Source of the DNA: Bacillus cereus G9842
GTDB taxonomy: Bacteria > Bacillota > Bacilli > Bacillales > Bacillaceae_G
Reading direction: 5' to 3'
DNA length: 64,000 bases
Assembly: GCF_000021305.1 (NCBI RefSeq)
Contig: NC_011772.1
Coordinates: 1,340,001 to 1,404,000 of the forward strand
Under the pieces are notes generated by a model that was given only the letters and a program-made list of their open reading frames with translations, had not been told where the DNA came from and made no database searches. Below are positions 35,824 through 44,625 of this stretch, in pieces. Position numbers and translations under genes: made by a program. Within the stretch, counting starts at the first letter, position 1; the number at the start of each line of letters is the position of its first letter.

Positions 35824-37167
35824 GGATGCTTTTGCGTCGGTTATTAAGGGAACTTTTTTAGCACCGTTTAGTTTAGCGATAGTAAATCCGATAAGTGCTC
35901 CGGCTAATGCTGGTAATAGCCAGCCTATTCCTTCATTATATAAAGGAATAAATTCAAAGTTGGACGTGATAAACGAGACTGGAATACCGCCTTGTTTTAA
36001 TCCATCAAATACGCTCACAACTGCTGCTCCGATTAAAGCACCTACATAAACAGAGCGATATCCACCGAAGTATTTATGAAGTAACGATAGTAGTACGAGT
36101 ACAATCGCAATTGGATATACAACAAGTAGAATTGGAACAGAGATTGCGATAATTTTTGTTAAACCTAAGTTGGCAACTAATAATCCTAATGCGCAAATGA
36201 TACTCGCGAACGTTTTGTATGAAAATGTAGTCAATAATGTTGAAAAATATTGGCTGCACGCAGATACGAGTCCAACGCATGTCGTTAAACAAGCGAGTGT
36301 AACGATAAGAGATAATAGGAGCAAACCGTATGGGCCGAATAATTGTTGTACGATAACAGTAAGTAGCTGTCCACCATTTTTTGCATATCCGAGAGAGACA
36401 CTAGTTGTCCCAAGCCAGCCGAGTGCACCATATACAAGTACGAGTCCTGTAGCGGCAATAAGCCCTGCTTTTGCTGTGGCGATGGCAATGGACTTACGAT
36501 CATTCACACCTTTAGAGCGAATTGCATTTACAACGATAATTCCAAATGCAAGTGCTGAAATGGTGTCCATTGTTAAGTACCCTTCCATAAAGCCTTTGAA
36601 GATTGGAGAAGTTTGATACTCTTGCATAGCTGGTCCTGATTGTCCAAGTGGTGTAAAGACACTTTTAACAAACAATAAGAAAATTGAGAGTAATAAAATA
36701 GGTGTTAATATATTTCCAATACGATCGACAAGTTTAGATGGATTTAAACTCAGCCAAAATACGATAGTAAAGAATATGATTGTATATACAAATAGCACTA
36801 GGCTGCTAGAGCGGATTGTTTCTGGTAAGAAAGAACTAACACCCATTTCATAAGCAACATTTGCAACACGTGGGATGCCCATGGATGGACCGATGGCAAT
36901 GTATACAACTACCGTAAAGAAAATTCCGAATAATGGATGAACATGACTTGCAAGTTGCTGCATTCCATTTCCTGATAGAGAAATTGCGATAACAGTAAGT
37001 AGTGGTAAGCCAACTCCTGTTAGTAAAAATCCAATCATTGCGGGCCAAAAGTTTTCACCTGCGTTTTGGCCAAGCATGGGAGGGAAAATTAAATTACCTG
37101 CCCCAAAAAATAAAGAAAATAGCATAAGACCCGTGAAAAAAATATGTTTTTTTGATACAGTGTTCAT
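35821..37167 (-). CDS. brnQ: Branched-chain amino acid carrier (LIVCS family)
   Basis: This 448-residue membrane protein has about 12 hydrophobic helices and the LIVCS N-terminal signature (GLMLFSLFFGAGNLIFPPML near residue 12). BrnQ imports leucine, isoleucine and valine with Na+. A T-box leader directly upstream on the same strand agrees with an amino-acid-starvation response. B. cereus-group genomes carry several brnQ paralogues, so the number cannot be assigned. Confidence 0.93.
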   Translation of the reverse strand: MNTVSKKHIFFTGLMLFSLFFGAGNLIFPPMLGQNAGENFWPAMIGFLLTGVGLPLLTVIAISLSGNGMQQLASHVHPLFGIFFTVVVYIAIGPSMGIPRVANVAYEMGVSSFLPETIRSSSLVLFVYTIIFFTIVFWLSLNPSKLVDRIGNILTPILLLSIFLLFVKSVFTPLGQSGPAMQEYQTSPIFKGFMEGYLTMDTISALAFGIIVVNAIRSKGVNDRKSIAIATAKAGLIAATGLVLVYGALGWLGTTSVSLGYAKNGGQLLTVIVQQLFGPYGLLLLSLIVTLACLTTCVGLVSACSQYFSTLLTTFSYKTFASIICALGLLVANLGLTKIIAISVPILLVVYPIAIVLVLLSLLHKYFGGYRSVYVGALIGAAVVSVFDGLKQGGIPVSFITSNFEFIPLYNEGIGWLLPALAGALIGFTIAKLNGAKKVPLITDAKAS

Positions 37168-37204
37168 TGTTTTTCCTCCTTTTTTAAATTCATTTGTAAG
37201 AACA

Positions 37205-37480
37205 CAAAAAACTCGTCCCTAAAGAAAGGGACGAGTTATATTTACCCGCGATACCACCCTAATTTACACATGTAGAAATAAATCTATATGTATACGGCTT
37301 TGCAACGTACAACATGATACGTGTTCCTTGTAACGGGGGACGGCCGGTAAGAACTTACTGTAACATTCGGTTCTACTTCTCGGAGATGATTTTCGGTTAC
37401 GCACTGAACGTTGGCTTTCAGCAAATCGCCAACTCTCTGGGGAACAGTTCTATAACGTACTCGTTCTCGTCAATGAATTT
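37205..37480 (-). promoter_or_regulatory. T-box leader of brnQ
   Basis: Reading the minus strand: AGTA-box ACGAGTACG, stem I CCAGAGAGTTGG, T-box AGGGTGGTATCGCGGG (37242-37260), then the terminator AACTCGTCCCT...AGGGACGAGTT with a T run (37206-37239). A likely specifier is ATC (Ile), in CGAAAATCATC, which suits BrnQ, but the loop was not modelled. Confidence 0.92.
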
Positions 37481-37754
37481 TTATTCAAGTATTCTGACAG
37501 TATTGTTGCATGTTTTTTTTAGAAAGTCAATATGTTTTTTGAAAGATATATTTATATACGGAAATATCGAAAGTAATATTCGTTGTTGCAAAAGGAATAA
37601 TGAATTGTAAAATGGGAGTAAAAATTTGTGGAGAATTGTAAAATTTATAGAGAAAGTTGATATTTATAGGAGTAAAGAAGGGATTATTTGAATTTACAGA
37701 GAATATTACAACAATCCACTTGCTGGAAAGAACAAACCAAAAGAGGTGACTGAA

Positions 37755-37964
37755 ATGCTTGCGATGGGAGTATTATTTGGCATTATTGCTATAATTGGTT
37801 TTATGTGGTTATATTATTCGCGTTCGTTTAAACAAGCAGAAGTTTTACTCTTTCAAAAAGGTAGTTTGTTGACAAATCAGTCTAGATATTTAGTATGTCC
37901 GAAGTGTGGAAGTGCACAGGCCAGAAGTGGAGGATATCAAGAGTGTTGCAAAATTAGATTATGA
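37755..37964 (+). CDS. Small membrane protein with CxxC, unknown
   Basis: This 69-residue product (start ATG 37755 behind AGAGGTGAC) has one N-terminal helix (MGVLFGIIAIIGFMWLYY) and a cytosolic tail with CPKCGS and a later CC pair near the C terminus, which could form a small zinc ribbon. It ends just before a terminator. No family is recognised. The abrupt ending after CCKIRL could mean a truncated ribbon. Confidence 0.65.
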   Translation: MLAMGVLFGIIAIIGFMWLYYSRSFKQAEVLLFQKGSLLTNQSRYLVCPKCGSAQARSGGYQECCKIRL

Positions 37965-37967
37965 AAG

Positions 37968-38003
37968 AAAGGAAGCCTCACATTATTTTGTGAGGCTTCC
38001 TTC
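37968..38003. terminator. Bidirectional terminator
   Basis: GGAAGCCTCACA and TGTGAGGCTTCC form a 12-bp stem between the small membrane gene and the convergent methyltransferase. Confidence 0.85.
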
Positions 38004-38004
38004 C

Positions 38005-38781
38005 TTACAACTTCATGGCGCTCCAAATTGTCCATCGATCTCTTTCAATAATAGGAGAGACGTTTTGTAATGTGGTCTGTATATGTTGTAGAAGTTGAGA
38101 AAGTTCATCATCTGTTAACTCATATAGAATGGATCGACCTGTTCGAGGAGATAAATCTTGTAGCAATGCTTCTACAGAATCATGTATTTTTCGTACTTCC
38201 CATTGTGTTTGTGTGGGAAGCACGTGAAGAGAATGTTTTTGTAATTCTTTCTGTATCGTGTTGGTTTTTGGACGTCTTTTTGACTCTATTTCAATGAGTT
38301 TTGGAAATATAGAGAAAAAATATCCACGAATGTGTTCGGGACTTCCTGGAACTGTACAATCTTCAATCGTTCGATCTTGTAAAATAAGTACACCGTTTTT
38401 ATTTAATATACGAGAAGCTTCACATAAAAATGTAGGAATGTCTTGTAAATGATGAATAACTGCGCGCGAAATAACTATGTCGAATGTTTCGTTAGGGTAT
38501 GGGATATTATGTGCATCACCGTGGATGAAAGAAATATTTGGGAAATTGTTGCAATTTTCTTTTGCAGCTTGTAATATTTCTTTTGAAAAATCAAGTCCCA
38601 CAACATTTTTGGCTCCCATAAGAGCGAGTTCTTTCGTATAAATCCCGCCACCGCAGCCAATATCAATTATTTGCTTGTTTTGTATGTCTGTAATGTTTTT
38701 TACCATTTCAGCCCAAGAAATATGAGCGTTTCTTGTTGCGTATGTGTATTTATTATTTGCATCATGAAAATTAATGGACAT
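38005..38781 (-). CDS. Class I SAM-dependent methyltransferase
   Basis: This 258-residue protein has the full Rossmann methyltransferase pattern: motif I IIDIGCGGGIYTKEL near residue 38, acidic VVGLDFSKE, ISFIHGDAHNIPYPNETFDIVISRAVIHHL, and NKNGVLILQD. It resembles UbiE/MenG-like and small-molecule methyltransferases (Methyltransf_11). The substrate cannot be inferred. It is a single gene divergent from a lipoprotein gene. Confidence 0.85.
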   Translation of the reverse strand: MSINFHDANNKYTYATRNAHISWAEMVKNITDIQNKQIIDIGCGGGIYTKELALMGAKNVVGLDFSKEILQAAKENCNNFPNISFIHGDAHNIPYPNETFDIVISRAVIHHLQDIPTFLCEASRILNKNGVLILQDRTIEDCTVPGSPEHIRGYFFSIFPKLIEIESKRRPKTNTIQKELQKHSLHVLPTQTQWEVRKIHDSVEALLQDLSPRTGRSILYELTDDELSQLLQHIQTTLQNVSPIIERDRWTIWSAMKL

Positions 38782-38889
38782 GATAAAGACCTCCTTTCAA
38801 TGATTAGTATAACTTATTTAATAGGATGTCACGTTTTTGTTTTATGTATGAAGATTATAAGAATTTCTTATCGTAAAAGGAGGATTAAT

Positions 38890-39741
38890 TTGAAAGGGAA
38901 ATATGTATTGTTGTTATTTGTTATGTTACTAGCAGCTTGTGGTCAAGCTGAGCAAAAACAAGAAACAAAAAAAGTAGAAGAGACGGTGAATGAAGTGAAA
39001 GAAACAATAGGGGTAACCGTTATACAAAAAAAACATAAAGAGAAAAAGTTGCAGGAATCAGAAGCGAAGTTAGTAATAGACATTTTGGATAAAGCTGAGA
39101 AACAAGAAATAACCGGAAGCTTCGGTGAACCTGAATATGAAATACAAATTAGTAGAGAGGGGAAAAAAGAAACTTATTATGCATGGTTAAGGGGAGAAGA
39201 TAGACGAGGATGGGTGCAATATAAGAAAGTTATGTATATGTTGAATGAAAAAGATACGGAAAAGCTTTTGGCTATATTTCCAAATGTTTCAGAACAAAAA
39301 GAAGAAGAGATGCAGGTAGGTCCTTTAACGGAGGTAACAAAAAAAGATTTGCAGATTACCGCGTTTCATATTAAAGCAGGCTATCAAAACGTGAATTATA
39401 TGATACGGTATACGATTTCACAATCACTATACAACAAGTTAGTGAAGGAACAAGAATATTATTTGCAACTCACTTTCCCAGAAAAAGTTCAAAAATTAAT
39501 TGGAGCAAAAGAGAGTGAAATGATTTTAGGTGAAAAAGTAAAGGAAGGGTATAAGCAATATGAATTGCATGCTACTGTGCAGGTAAAAGGCGCTTCAGAA
39601 TCACAATTAAAATCATTAGAAACATATTACGAAAAGTATGATTTAAAAATATTAAACAGTGAAAAAGAAAAAATAGGTGTGTTTCAAAATATAATTCAAA
39701 TCGTTAAAGAGTATGGTGAAAAAATGAATTTCCAAAGATAA
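38890..39741 (+). CDS. Putative lipoprotein, unknown
   Basis: This 283-residue product starts at TTG 38890 behind AAAAGGAGGA. It has a lipoprotein signal peptide: a hydrophobic stretch YVLLLFVMLLAAC with the lipobox LAAC, predicting Cys17 lipidation and export. The mature protein is Lys/Glu-rich with no motif I recognise; YYAWLRGEDRRGWVQYKK may be a small beta domain. The open frame runs upstream to 38671 but that part overlaps the methyltransferase and lacks a binding site. Its stop touches repeat copy C. Confidence 0.75.
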   Translation: MKGKYVLLLFVMLLAACGQAEQKQETKKVEETVNEVKETIGVTVIQKKHKEKKLQESEAKLVIDILDKAEKQEITGSFGEPEYEIQISREGKKETYYAWLRGEDRRGWVQYKKVMYMLNEKDTEKLLAIFPNVSEQKEEEMQVGPLTEVTKKDLQITAFHIKAGYQNVNYMIRYTISQSLYNKLVKEQEYYLQLTFPEKVQKLIGAKESEMILGEKVKEGYKQYELHATVQVKGASESQLKSLETYYEKYDLKILNSEKEKIGVFQNIIQIVKEYGEKMNFQR

Positions 39742-39810
39742 AGTGAGAATTTAATCGGCGGAGGCTGATCATTTCTCATTGATTAATAGTCTTTGCCAAT
39801 TCGGCGTTGA
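39738..39810 (+). repeat. Dispersed intergenic repeat, copy C (diverged)
   Basis: ATAAAGTGAGAATTTAATC at the lipoprotein stop codon, then ATTGATTAATAGTCTTTGCCAATTCGGCG, follow the same order of blocks as copies B and D but with many changes and an internal deletion. I assign it with less confidence. Confidence 0.5.
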
Positions 39811-39939
39811 CTCTCACTTAACTTCTTTGTTTCAACTGAATTTTGGGGTAAGGCCCTTATTGGCTGTAACTGAATTGTAAATTCTATATAGCCTTTCCTA
39901 GGAAATGATAATAGAGAGGGGAGAAGAACACCCTCTCTA

Positions 39940-40137
39940 TTATTTTGCTTTTGCAGATGGCTCATTCATTGATTTTCGTGTAATAAGAAATGAAATCATA
40001 AGAGCGGAAAGAATGATAAGAGTGATAAGTAAGTGATTTGGCAACCAATCTAATAATAATACATAGCTCACTGTATAAAAAATAAGAGTTGAAGCTAAAA
40101 ATGATAAAACACTTATTATGAGAGATTGTAAATTCAT
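39940..40137 (-). CDS. Small two-helix membrane protein, unknown
   Basis: This 65-residue product begins MNLQSLIISVLSFLASTLIF and has two hydrophobic helices and a basic tail (ITRKSMNEPSAKAK). ATG 40137 follows GGAGGTATATAC, a strong site. A hairpin (AATAGAGAGGG...CCCTCTCTATT, 39913-39944) follows. Function unknown. Confidence 0.65.
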   Translation of the reverse strand: MNLQSLIISVLSFLASTLIFYTVSYVLLLDWLPNHLLITLIILSALMISFLITRKSMNEPSAKAK

Positions 40138-40285
40138 TCGTATATACCTCCTTTATTTATATTTTTGGCTAAAAATGGATTAAATAAACATTATTTCTAA
40201 CAATAGAAAAAAATATGTCATAATAAAGAGGAGAATAATTTTTGATGAGCTTGTATGACTCGTTACAGGGGGTTAAAGGAGAGAG

Positions 40286-41383
40286 ATGAAAAATAATAAA
40301 AAAGGATTATGGGGAATTATTGTTGCCATAGGATTATTTTTACTGTCTAAGTTAAAGTGGGTATTTGCAATTTTTAAATTAGCAAAGTTTTCAACGGTAT
40401 TTAGTATGTTTCTATCGCTTGGCGCATACGCAGTTCTATATGGTTGGAAATTTGGGGTGGCGCTCATTTATTTGTTGTTTGTTCATGAAATGGGCCATTT
40501 ATGGGCTGCGAAAAGAAAAGGAATTCCAACATCGCCAGCAATCTTTATCCCATTTATGGGGGCTCTTATTGGAATGAAAGAGATGCCGAAAAATGCAAAA
40601 GATGAAGCTTACATTGCCTATATGGGTCCGCTTTTCGGGCTTCTGTCATATTTACCCGCGATACCGCTTTACATAATGACGAAAGAACCATTTTGGGCGC
40701 TTGTTATTTTGCTTGGAAGTATGATTAATTTCTTTAATTTAATTCCCGTTTCGCCGCTAGATGGTGGGCGAATTATTTCAGTTGTCAGCACTAAAATTTG
40801 GGGAGCAGGCCTTATTTTATTACTTGGCTATTCAATTTACTTTAAAAGTATTTTGGGAGGATTTATTGTTATTATCGGTTGTATGGAATTATATAGAGTG
40901 ATAAAGAGAGATGAGCCGATTAAGGAATTAGGGCATAAAATTGATGGGATGAAAGAATATGTTGCTAGGATTGAAGAGGAATTAAAAGAAACGGGTGCTG
41001 TACATCGGACTATATACATGATGCATCATGAGATGAATGCATTAAGACAAAGAGAACGGGAAAAAGAGTTACAAATAGGTGAACTTCAAAAAATGGAAGT
41101 GTTAGAGTATCTTTTACCGGAGTTCGAACCGTTAGATTATGTTCCATATGAAGATGAAAAAGATGAGTATACAATTCACATAAGGGAAGCATTTGAAGCG
41201 TCAGAAAGAAAATTAAATAAATGGAAAATAGAAAAAGAACAACAAGAAAACTATTATAAAGTGGATGCGAAAACGAAATGGACAGTATTTGCTTGTTATA
41301 TCGGATTAATGGCTATACTCGGTTACACAGCTTATGAAGGATATATTGTTTTACAAGAACATTTGCCAACGAGAAATGTATAG
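40286..41383 (+). CDS. Site-2 protease family (M50) membrane metalloprotease
   Basis: This 365-residue membrane protein has the zinc motif HEMGH in LLFVHEMGHLWAAKRKG near residue 72 and the third-ligand motif NLIPVSPLDGGR near residue 155, both expected for S2P/M50 enzymes. The membrane core (~residues 1-205) is followed by a long charged, coiled-coil-like region and a final hydrophobic helix near residue 345. No PDZ domain is seen. Substrate unknown; no adjacent sigma or anti-sigma gene is present. ATG 40286 follows AAAGGAGAGAG. Confidence 0.85.
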   Translation: MKNNKKGLWGIIVAIGLFLLSKLKWVFAIFKLAKFSTVFSMFLSLGAYAVLYGWKFGVALIYLLFVHEMGHLWAAKRKGIPTSPAIFIPFMGALIGMKEMPKNAKDEAYIAYMGPLFGLLSYLPAIPLYIMTKEPFWALVILLGSMINFFNLIPVSPLDGGRIISVVSTKIWGAGLILLLGYSIYFKSILGGFIVIIGCMELYRVIKRDEPIKELGHKIDGMKEYVARIEEELKETGAVHRTIYMMHHEMNALRQREREKELQIGELQKMEVLEYLLPEFEPLDYVPYEDEKDEYTIHIREAFEASERKLNKWKIEKEQQENYYKVDAKTKWTVFACYIGLMAILGYTAYEGYIVLQEHLPTRNV

Positions 41384-41497
41384 AAAAATATTGTCGAAAT
41401 GATAGGAAGAATTTATACAGGAAGTATATTTCTACGAGAGAATGTTACAAGTATAGCCATACATTATAATATCTTTAGTAGAGAAGGAGTTCTGTAT

Positions 41498-42016
41498 ATG
41501 AAGAAATTTCTACGTGTATTCGGGATTATTATCGTAATGATCATCGCGAGTTATAGTCTTATGAAAGTGCTGTTACATTATGCGAATAAGCCTGCTGAGG
41601 TAAATACAATAGCTCAAGTAGAAGATGTGCAAGAAGAGACAAAAGTGCTAGATTTTATTCGAATGACACATGAAAGCTATAATAATTTCTTAAATTACGG
41701 TAAAGCAGAGAATTATACAGACGGGGATTGGAATCAATTTAAGCAATGGTTTCAACAACAAGAACCATCTTTAAAAAATATACATACGGAAATAAAGAAT
41801 GAAAAAATAAAACGCGATGTAAATAGAAGCTATGAAATTGTAAAAAAAGGTGTGGAACTTCAAAATATTGAGTATGTAGTGTATGCCCACCGTGTATATC
41901 ATGACTTGGATATTATCGTAAATAAATATAGGGGGGAAACGAATATCTGGGGGTATACAGAGTTTGGCGAGGGGAAAGATATAAAAGTAATTGAACAAGC
42001 TATACAAACAAAATAA
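41498..42016 (+). CDS. Membrane-anchored hypothetical protein
   Basis: This 172-residue protein has one N-terminal helix (VFGIIIVMIIASYSLMKVLL) and an extracytoplasmic helical domain rich in Lys, Asn and Tyr (GKAENYTDGDWNQFKQWFQQ). ATG 41498 is selected by AGAAGGAG; the frame extends to 41399 without support. I do not recognise the family. Confidence 0.7.
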   Translation: MKKFLRVFGIIIVMIIASYSLMKVLLHYANKPAEVNTIAQVEDVQEETKVLDFIRMTHESYNNFLNYGKAENYTDGDWNQFKQWFQQQEPSLKNIHTEIKNEKIKRDVNRSYEIVKKGVELQNIEYVVYAHRVYHDLDIIVNKYRGETNIWGYTEFGEGKDIKVIEQAIQTK

Positions 42017-42052
42017 TAAGCTAGCTAGAATTCTAGTTAGCTTATTTTCTTT
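42014..42052 (+). terminator. Terminator before hmp
   Basis: AATAAGCTAGCTAG and CTAGTTAGCTTATT form a long stem followed by TTTCTTTTG. Confidence 0.85.
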
Positions 42053-42099
42053 TGTAAGTACAATGTTCATATATTATTCACAAAAACAACGTGTTAATA

Positions 42100-42113
42100 G
42101 TGATTAAAATCAC
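42100..42113 (+). promoter_or_regulatory. Candidate Fnr/Crp-type operator before hmp
   Basis: GTGATTAAAATCAC is a near-palindrome resembling the Fnr consensus TGTGA-N6-TCACA. A -10-like TAAACT at 42135 would place its centre near -41, a standard activation position; TATAAG at 42123 is an alternative. A Crp/Fnr-family gene lies just beyond hmp. Confidence 0.5.
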
Positions 42114-42175
42114 AATCTGCATTATAAGATTCAGTTAAACTAAAAACAGTTAAGGAAATAGAGGAGTGGGATACA

Positions 42176-43384
42176 ATGTTAAGTGCAAAAACAATTGAAA
42201 TCGTAAAGTCAACAGTACCATTATTACAAGAAAAAGGCGTTGAAATTACAACGAGATTTTATGAAATTTTATTTTCAGAACATCCGGAGTTATTGAATAT
42301 TTTCAACCATACGAATCAGAAAAAGGGAAGACAACAACAAGCGTTAGCGAATGCTGTTTATGCAGCTGCAACGTACATTGATAATTTAGAAGCAATTATT
42401 CCAGTTGTAAAACAAATTGGTCATAAGCATAGAAGTTTAGGTATTAAAGCTGAGCATTATCCGATTGTAGGTACATGTTTACTACGTGCCATTAAAGAGG
42501 TCGCAGGTGCACCTGATGAAGTTTTAAATGCATGGGGAGAAGCATATGGTGTCATTGCTGATGCATTTATTAGCATTGAAGCAGAGATGTATGAAGAAGC
42601 TGCACATAAAGAAGGTGGATGGAAAGACTTCCGTAACTTTGTGATTGTTAAAAAAGTGAAGGAAAGCGATGTTATTACGTCATTTTATTTGAAACCTGAA
42701 GATGGAGGGAAAGTTTCTTCATTCATCCCAGGTCAATATGTAACGGTTCAAATCAATATTGAAGGTGAGACATATACACATAATCGTCAATACAGTTTAT
42801 CCGATGCACCTGGGAAAGAATATTATCGTATTAGTGTAAAGAAAGAAAAAGGTGTAGATACACCAGACGGTAAAGTGTCTAATTACTTACATGAACATGT
42901 AAAAGAAGGAGATGTTTTACCAGTAAGTGCACCAGCGGGAGATTTCGTGTTAAATATGGATTCAACATTACCAGTTGTACTAATTAGTGGTGGAGTAGGG
43001 ATTACACCGATGATGAGTATGTTAAATACGTTAATTGAACAAGATTCAAAACGTAATGTATATTTTATTCATGCAGCAATAAATAGTAATACACATGCAA
43101 TGAAAGAACACGTTAAGGCAGTAGAAAATGAATATGAACAAGTTAAAGCATATACTTGTTATTCTGCACCGACTGAAAAAGATTTAGAAATGAAGAACTT
43201 TGATAAAGAAGGTTTCGTTGAAAGCGAATGGTTAAAAACTATTATTCAGACAACTGAAGCAGAATTTTATTTCTGTGGTCCAGTAGCATTTATGAAGCAT
43301 ATAAATGCTGCACTAACTGATTTAGGTGTGAAACAAGAGCATATTCATTATGAATTTTTCGGCCCAGCAACAAGCTTACAATAA
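42176..43384 (+). CDS. hmp: Flavohaemoglobin, nitric oxide dioxygenase
   Basis: Hmp oxidises NO to nitrate with NADPH and O2. The 402-residue protein has an N-terminal globin domain with proximal His85 (IGHKHRSLGI). An FAD-binding domain follows (RQYSLSDAPG near residue 205) and then an NAD domain (SGGVGITPMMSM near residue 270, FCGPVAFM near residue 360). ATG 42176 lies behind GAGGAGTGGG. The upstream Fnr-like palindrome suggests induction at low oxygen. Confidence 0.96.
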   Translation: MLSAKTIEIVKSTVPLLQEKGVEITTRFYEILFSEHPELLNIFNHTNQKKGRQQQALANAVYAAATYIDNLEAIIPVVKQIGHKHRSLGIKAEHYPIVGTCLLRAIKEVAGAPDEVLNAWGEAYGVIADAFISIEAEMYEEAAHKEGGWKDFRNFVIVKKVKESDVITSFYLKPEDGGKVSSFIPGQYVTVQINIEGETYTHNRQYSLSDAPGKEYYRISVKKEKGVDTPDGKVSNYLHEHVKEGDVLPVSAPAGDFVLNMDSTLPVVLISGGVGITPMMSMLNTLIEQDSKRNVYFIHAAINSNTHAMKEHVKAVENEYEQVKAYTCYSAPTEKDLEMKNFDKEGFVESEWLKTIIQTTEAEFYFCGPVAFMKHINAALTDLGVKQEHIHYEFFGPATSLQ

Positions 43385-43401
43385 GACAGATGAGAATAAA
43401 C

Positions 43402-43436
43402 AAAAAAACGAGGTATTTATTTTACCTCGTTTTTTA
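43402..43436. terminator. Bidirectional terminator between hmp and crp-like gene
   Basis: AAACGAGGTA and TTACCTCGTTT form the stem, flanked by A and T runs, overlapping the 3' end of the minus-strand regulator. Confidence 0.85.
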
Positions 43437-43929
43437 TTTGTTCTCGTAATAAACGGTTAACTGTTTCACGGCGTATGCCTATCAGTTGACCAATTTCAGT
43501 TTGTGTTAATATTTCATATATAGGAATGTCACCTAAATATAATGTGAACCATTCTTGTAAACGATGAAGACGTTCTTTCGGAGAGACAGTTGTCAATTGA
43601 TCAATTCGTTGTTGCATCATTCTTAATTTAGATTGCAATTGCATAGCGATGTTGGCATATGATTCGGGATTTGCTTGAAGTCTCTCGTACCATTCACTAC
43701 TAGTGATCGGTTCCACTTCTGTCTTTATTAAAGCGATAGCTGTACCGTGATATTCTTTCGGTGAAATTAAAGAATGATGAGGTATCGTTTCACCTGGAAC
43801 GATAATGTTGAATAAAAATGGTGTTCCGTCTTCTTCTAGCCGAACTACTTTTAATAAGCCTGTTTTTATAAAGTATAAAGGACCGTCCTCGCCTTGACGG
43901 AATAGTACATCTCCTTTGTGTAGAATCAA
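43417..43929 (-). CDS. Crp/Fnr family transcription regulator, short
   Basis: At 170 residues this is shorter than usual (about 220-230). The cyclic-nucleotide-binding-like beta-roll begins at once (MILHKGDVLFRQGEDGPLYFIKTG), then a dimerisation helix (QLQSKLRMMQQRIDQLT), then a winged helix with recognition segment LTQTEIGQLIGIRRETVNRLL. There is no N-terminal Cys cluster, so it is not an Fe-S Fnr. The start is TTG 43929 behind GGGGGGCTAACA. It is convergent with hmp; a link to NO or redox control is only suggested by position. Confidence 0.88.
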   Translation of the reverse strand: MILHKGDVLFRQGEDGPLYFIKTGLLKVVRLEEDGTPFLFNIIVPGETIPHHSLISPKEYHGTAIALIKTEVEPITSSEWYERLQANPESYANIAMQLQSKLRMMQQRIDQLTTVSPKERLHRLQEWFTLYLGDIPIYEILTQTEIGQLIGIRRETVNRLLREQIKNEVK

Positions 43930-44099
43930 TGTTAGCCCCCCATTAATATGTTTCTATTTCTTCTATTTTAGCGTATATGTATATAGACAATATGCTATTT
44001 CAACAGCAATTTCATTGACGAAATGTATGCTATTACAGTAGTATACTATTTAGTGTGTAATAGTACTAGCAATGAATACGCTGTAGGGGGTTTAGTATA

Positions 44100-44327
44100 T
44101 TGTTAGATGCGATAAGAATGACGGATATGAGAATTCCGGCGAATGCTATCATTCATGTAGAAGAGATGAAAGGTGGAGTCGTTTTATCCGTTGAAGTAGA
44201 CGGCCAAATTATTTATACGATGGCTTATGATGAAGAAACAGATAGTTATGCTGAATTATATGATCGAAACGATAAGAGGGCGTGCCAAGTACATGAAGAC
44301 TTTATGGGATGGTCACTTCTTCACTAA
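44100..44327 (+). CDS. Hypothetical 75-residue protein
   Basis: The start is TTG 44100 behind TAGGGGG. The product MLDAIRMTDMRIPANAIIHV continues with VVLSVEVDGQIIYTMAYDEE and looks like a small all-beta domain. A terminator follows directly. No family recognised. Confidence 0.65.
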   Translation: MLDAIRMTDMRIPANAIIHVEEMKGGVVLSVEVDGQIIYTMAYDEETDSYAELYDRNDKRACQVHEDFMGWSLLH

Positions 44328-44356
44328 AAAAGATGTCAATATGACATCTTTTTTTA
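44325..44356 (+). terminator. Terminator of the 75-residue gene
   Basis: AAAAGATGTCA and TGACATCTTTT with T residues form a tight hairpin next to the stop codon. Confidence 0.9.
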
Positions 44357-44501
44357 TTAAATCGATAGAATATACAAAGAAATGAAATATAAGGATAAAA
44401 TTTGTAATAATTGATTTTGCATTGTTAGCACTCTGTAACTGCAAGTGAACTATTTTTTCGCTATCATAAAGATAACAGTCGCAGTTATAGGAGTGGTCAA
44501 C

Positions 44502-44594
44502 TTGAAGAAAGTACATATTTCAAATTATATGTTATTAAGTGCTTGTTTAATTTTATTTGTTCTCCTCGGAGGATTTTTATATTCATGTGTATAA
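44502..44594 (+). CDS. 30-residue membrane peptide
   Basis: This short ORF starts at TTG 44502 behind AGGAGTGG with good spacing. It encodes MKKVHISNYMLLSACLILF followed by VLLGGFLYSCV: a basic N terminus and one transmembrane helix. The binding site, lysine start and uninterrupted hydrophobic stretch suggest a genuine small membrane protein. It has no plus-strand terminator of its own; the hairpin at 44597 favours the minus strand. Function unknown. Confidence 0.5.
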   Translation: MKKVHISNYMLLSACLILFVLLGGFLYSCV

Positions 44595-44596
44595 GA

Positions 44597-44625
44597 AAAA
44601 CGCATTCTAAAAAGAATACGTTATA
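44597..44625 (-). terminator. Terminator of the TSUP permease gene
   Basis: On the minus strand AACGTATTC and GAATGCGTT form the stem, followed by TTTCTT. Confidence 0.65.

Noticed and set aside
38671..38889. Upstream extension of the lipoprotein gene
   Set aside because: The frame is open but overlaps the methyltransferase 5' end, has no binding site, and would bury the lipoprotein signal. TTG 38890 behind AAAAGGAGGA is far better.
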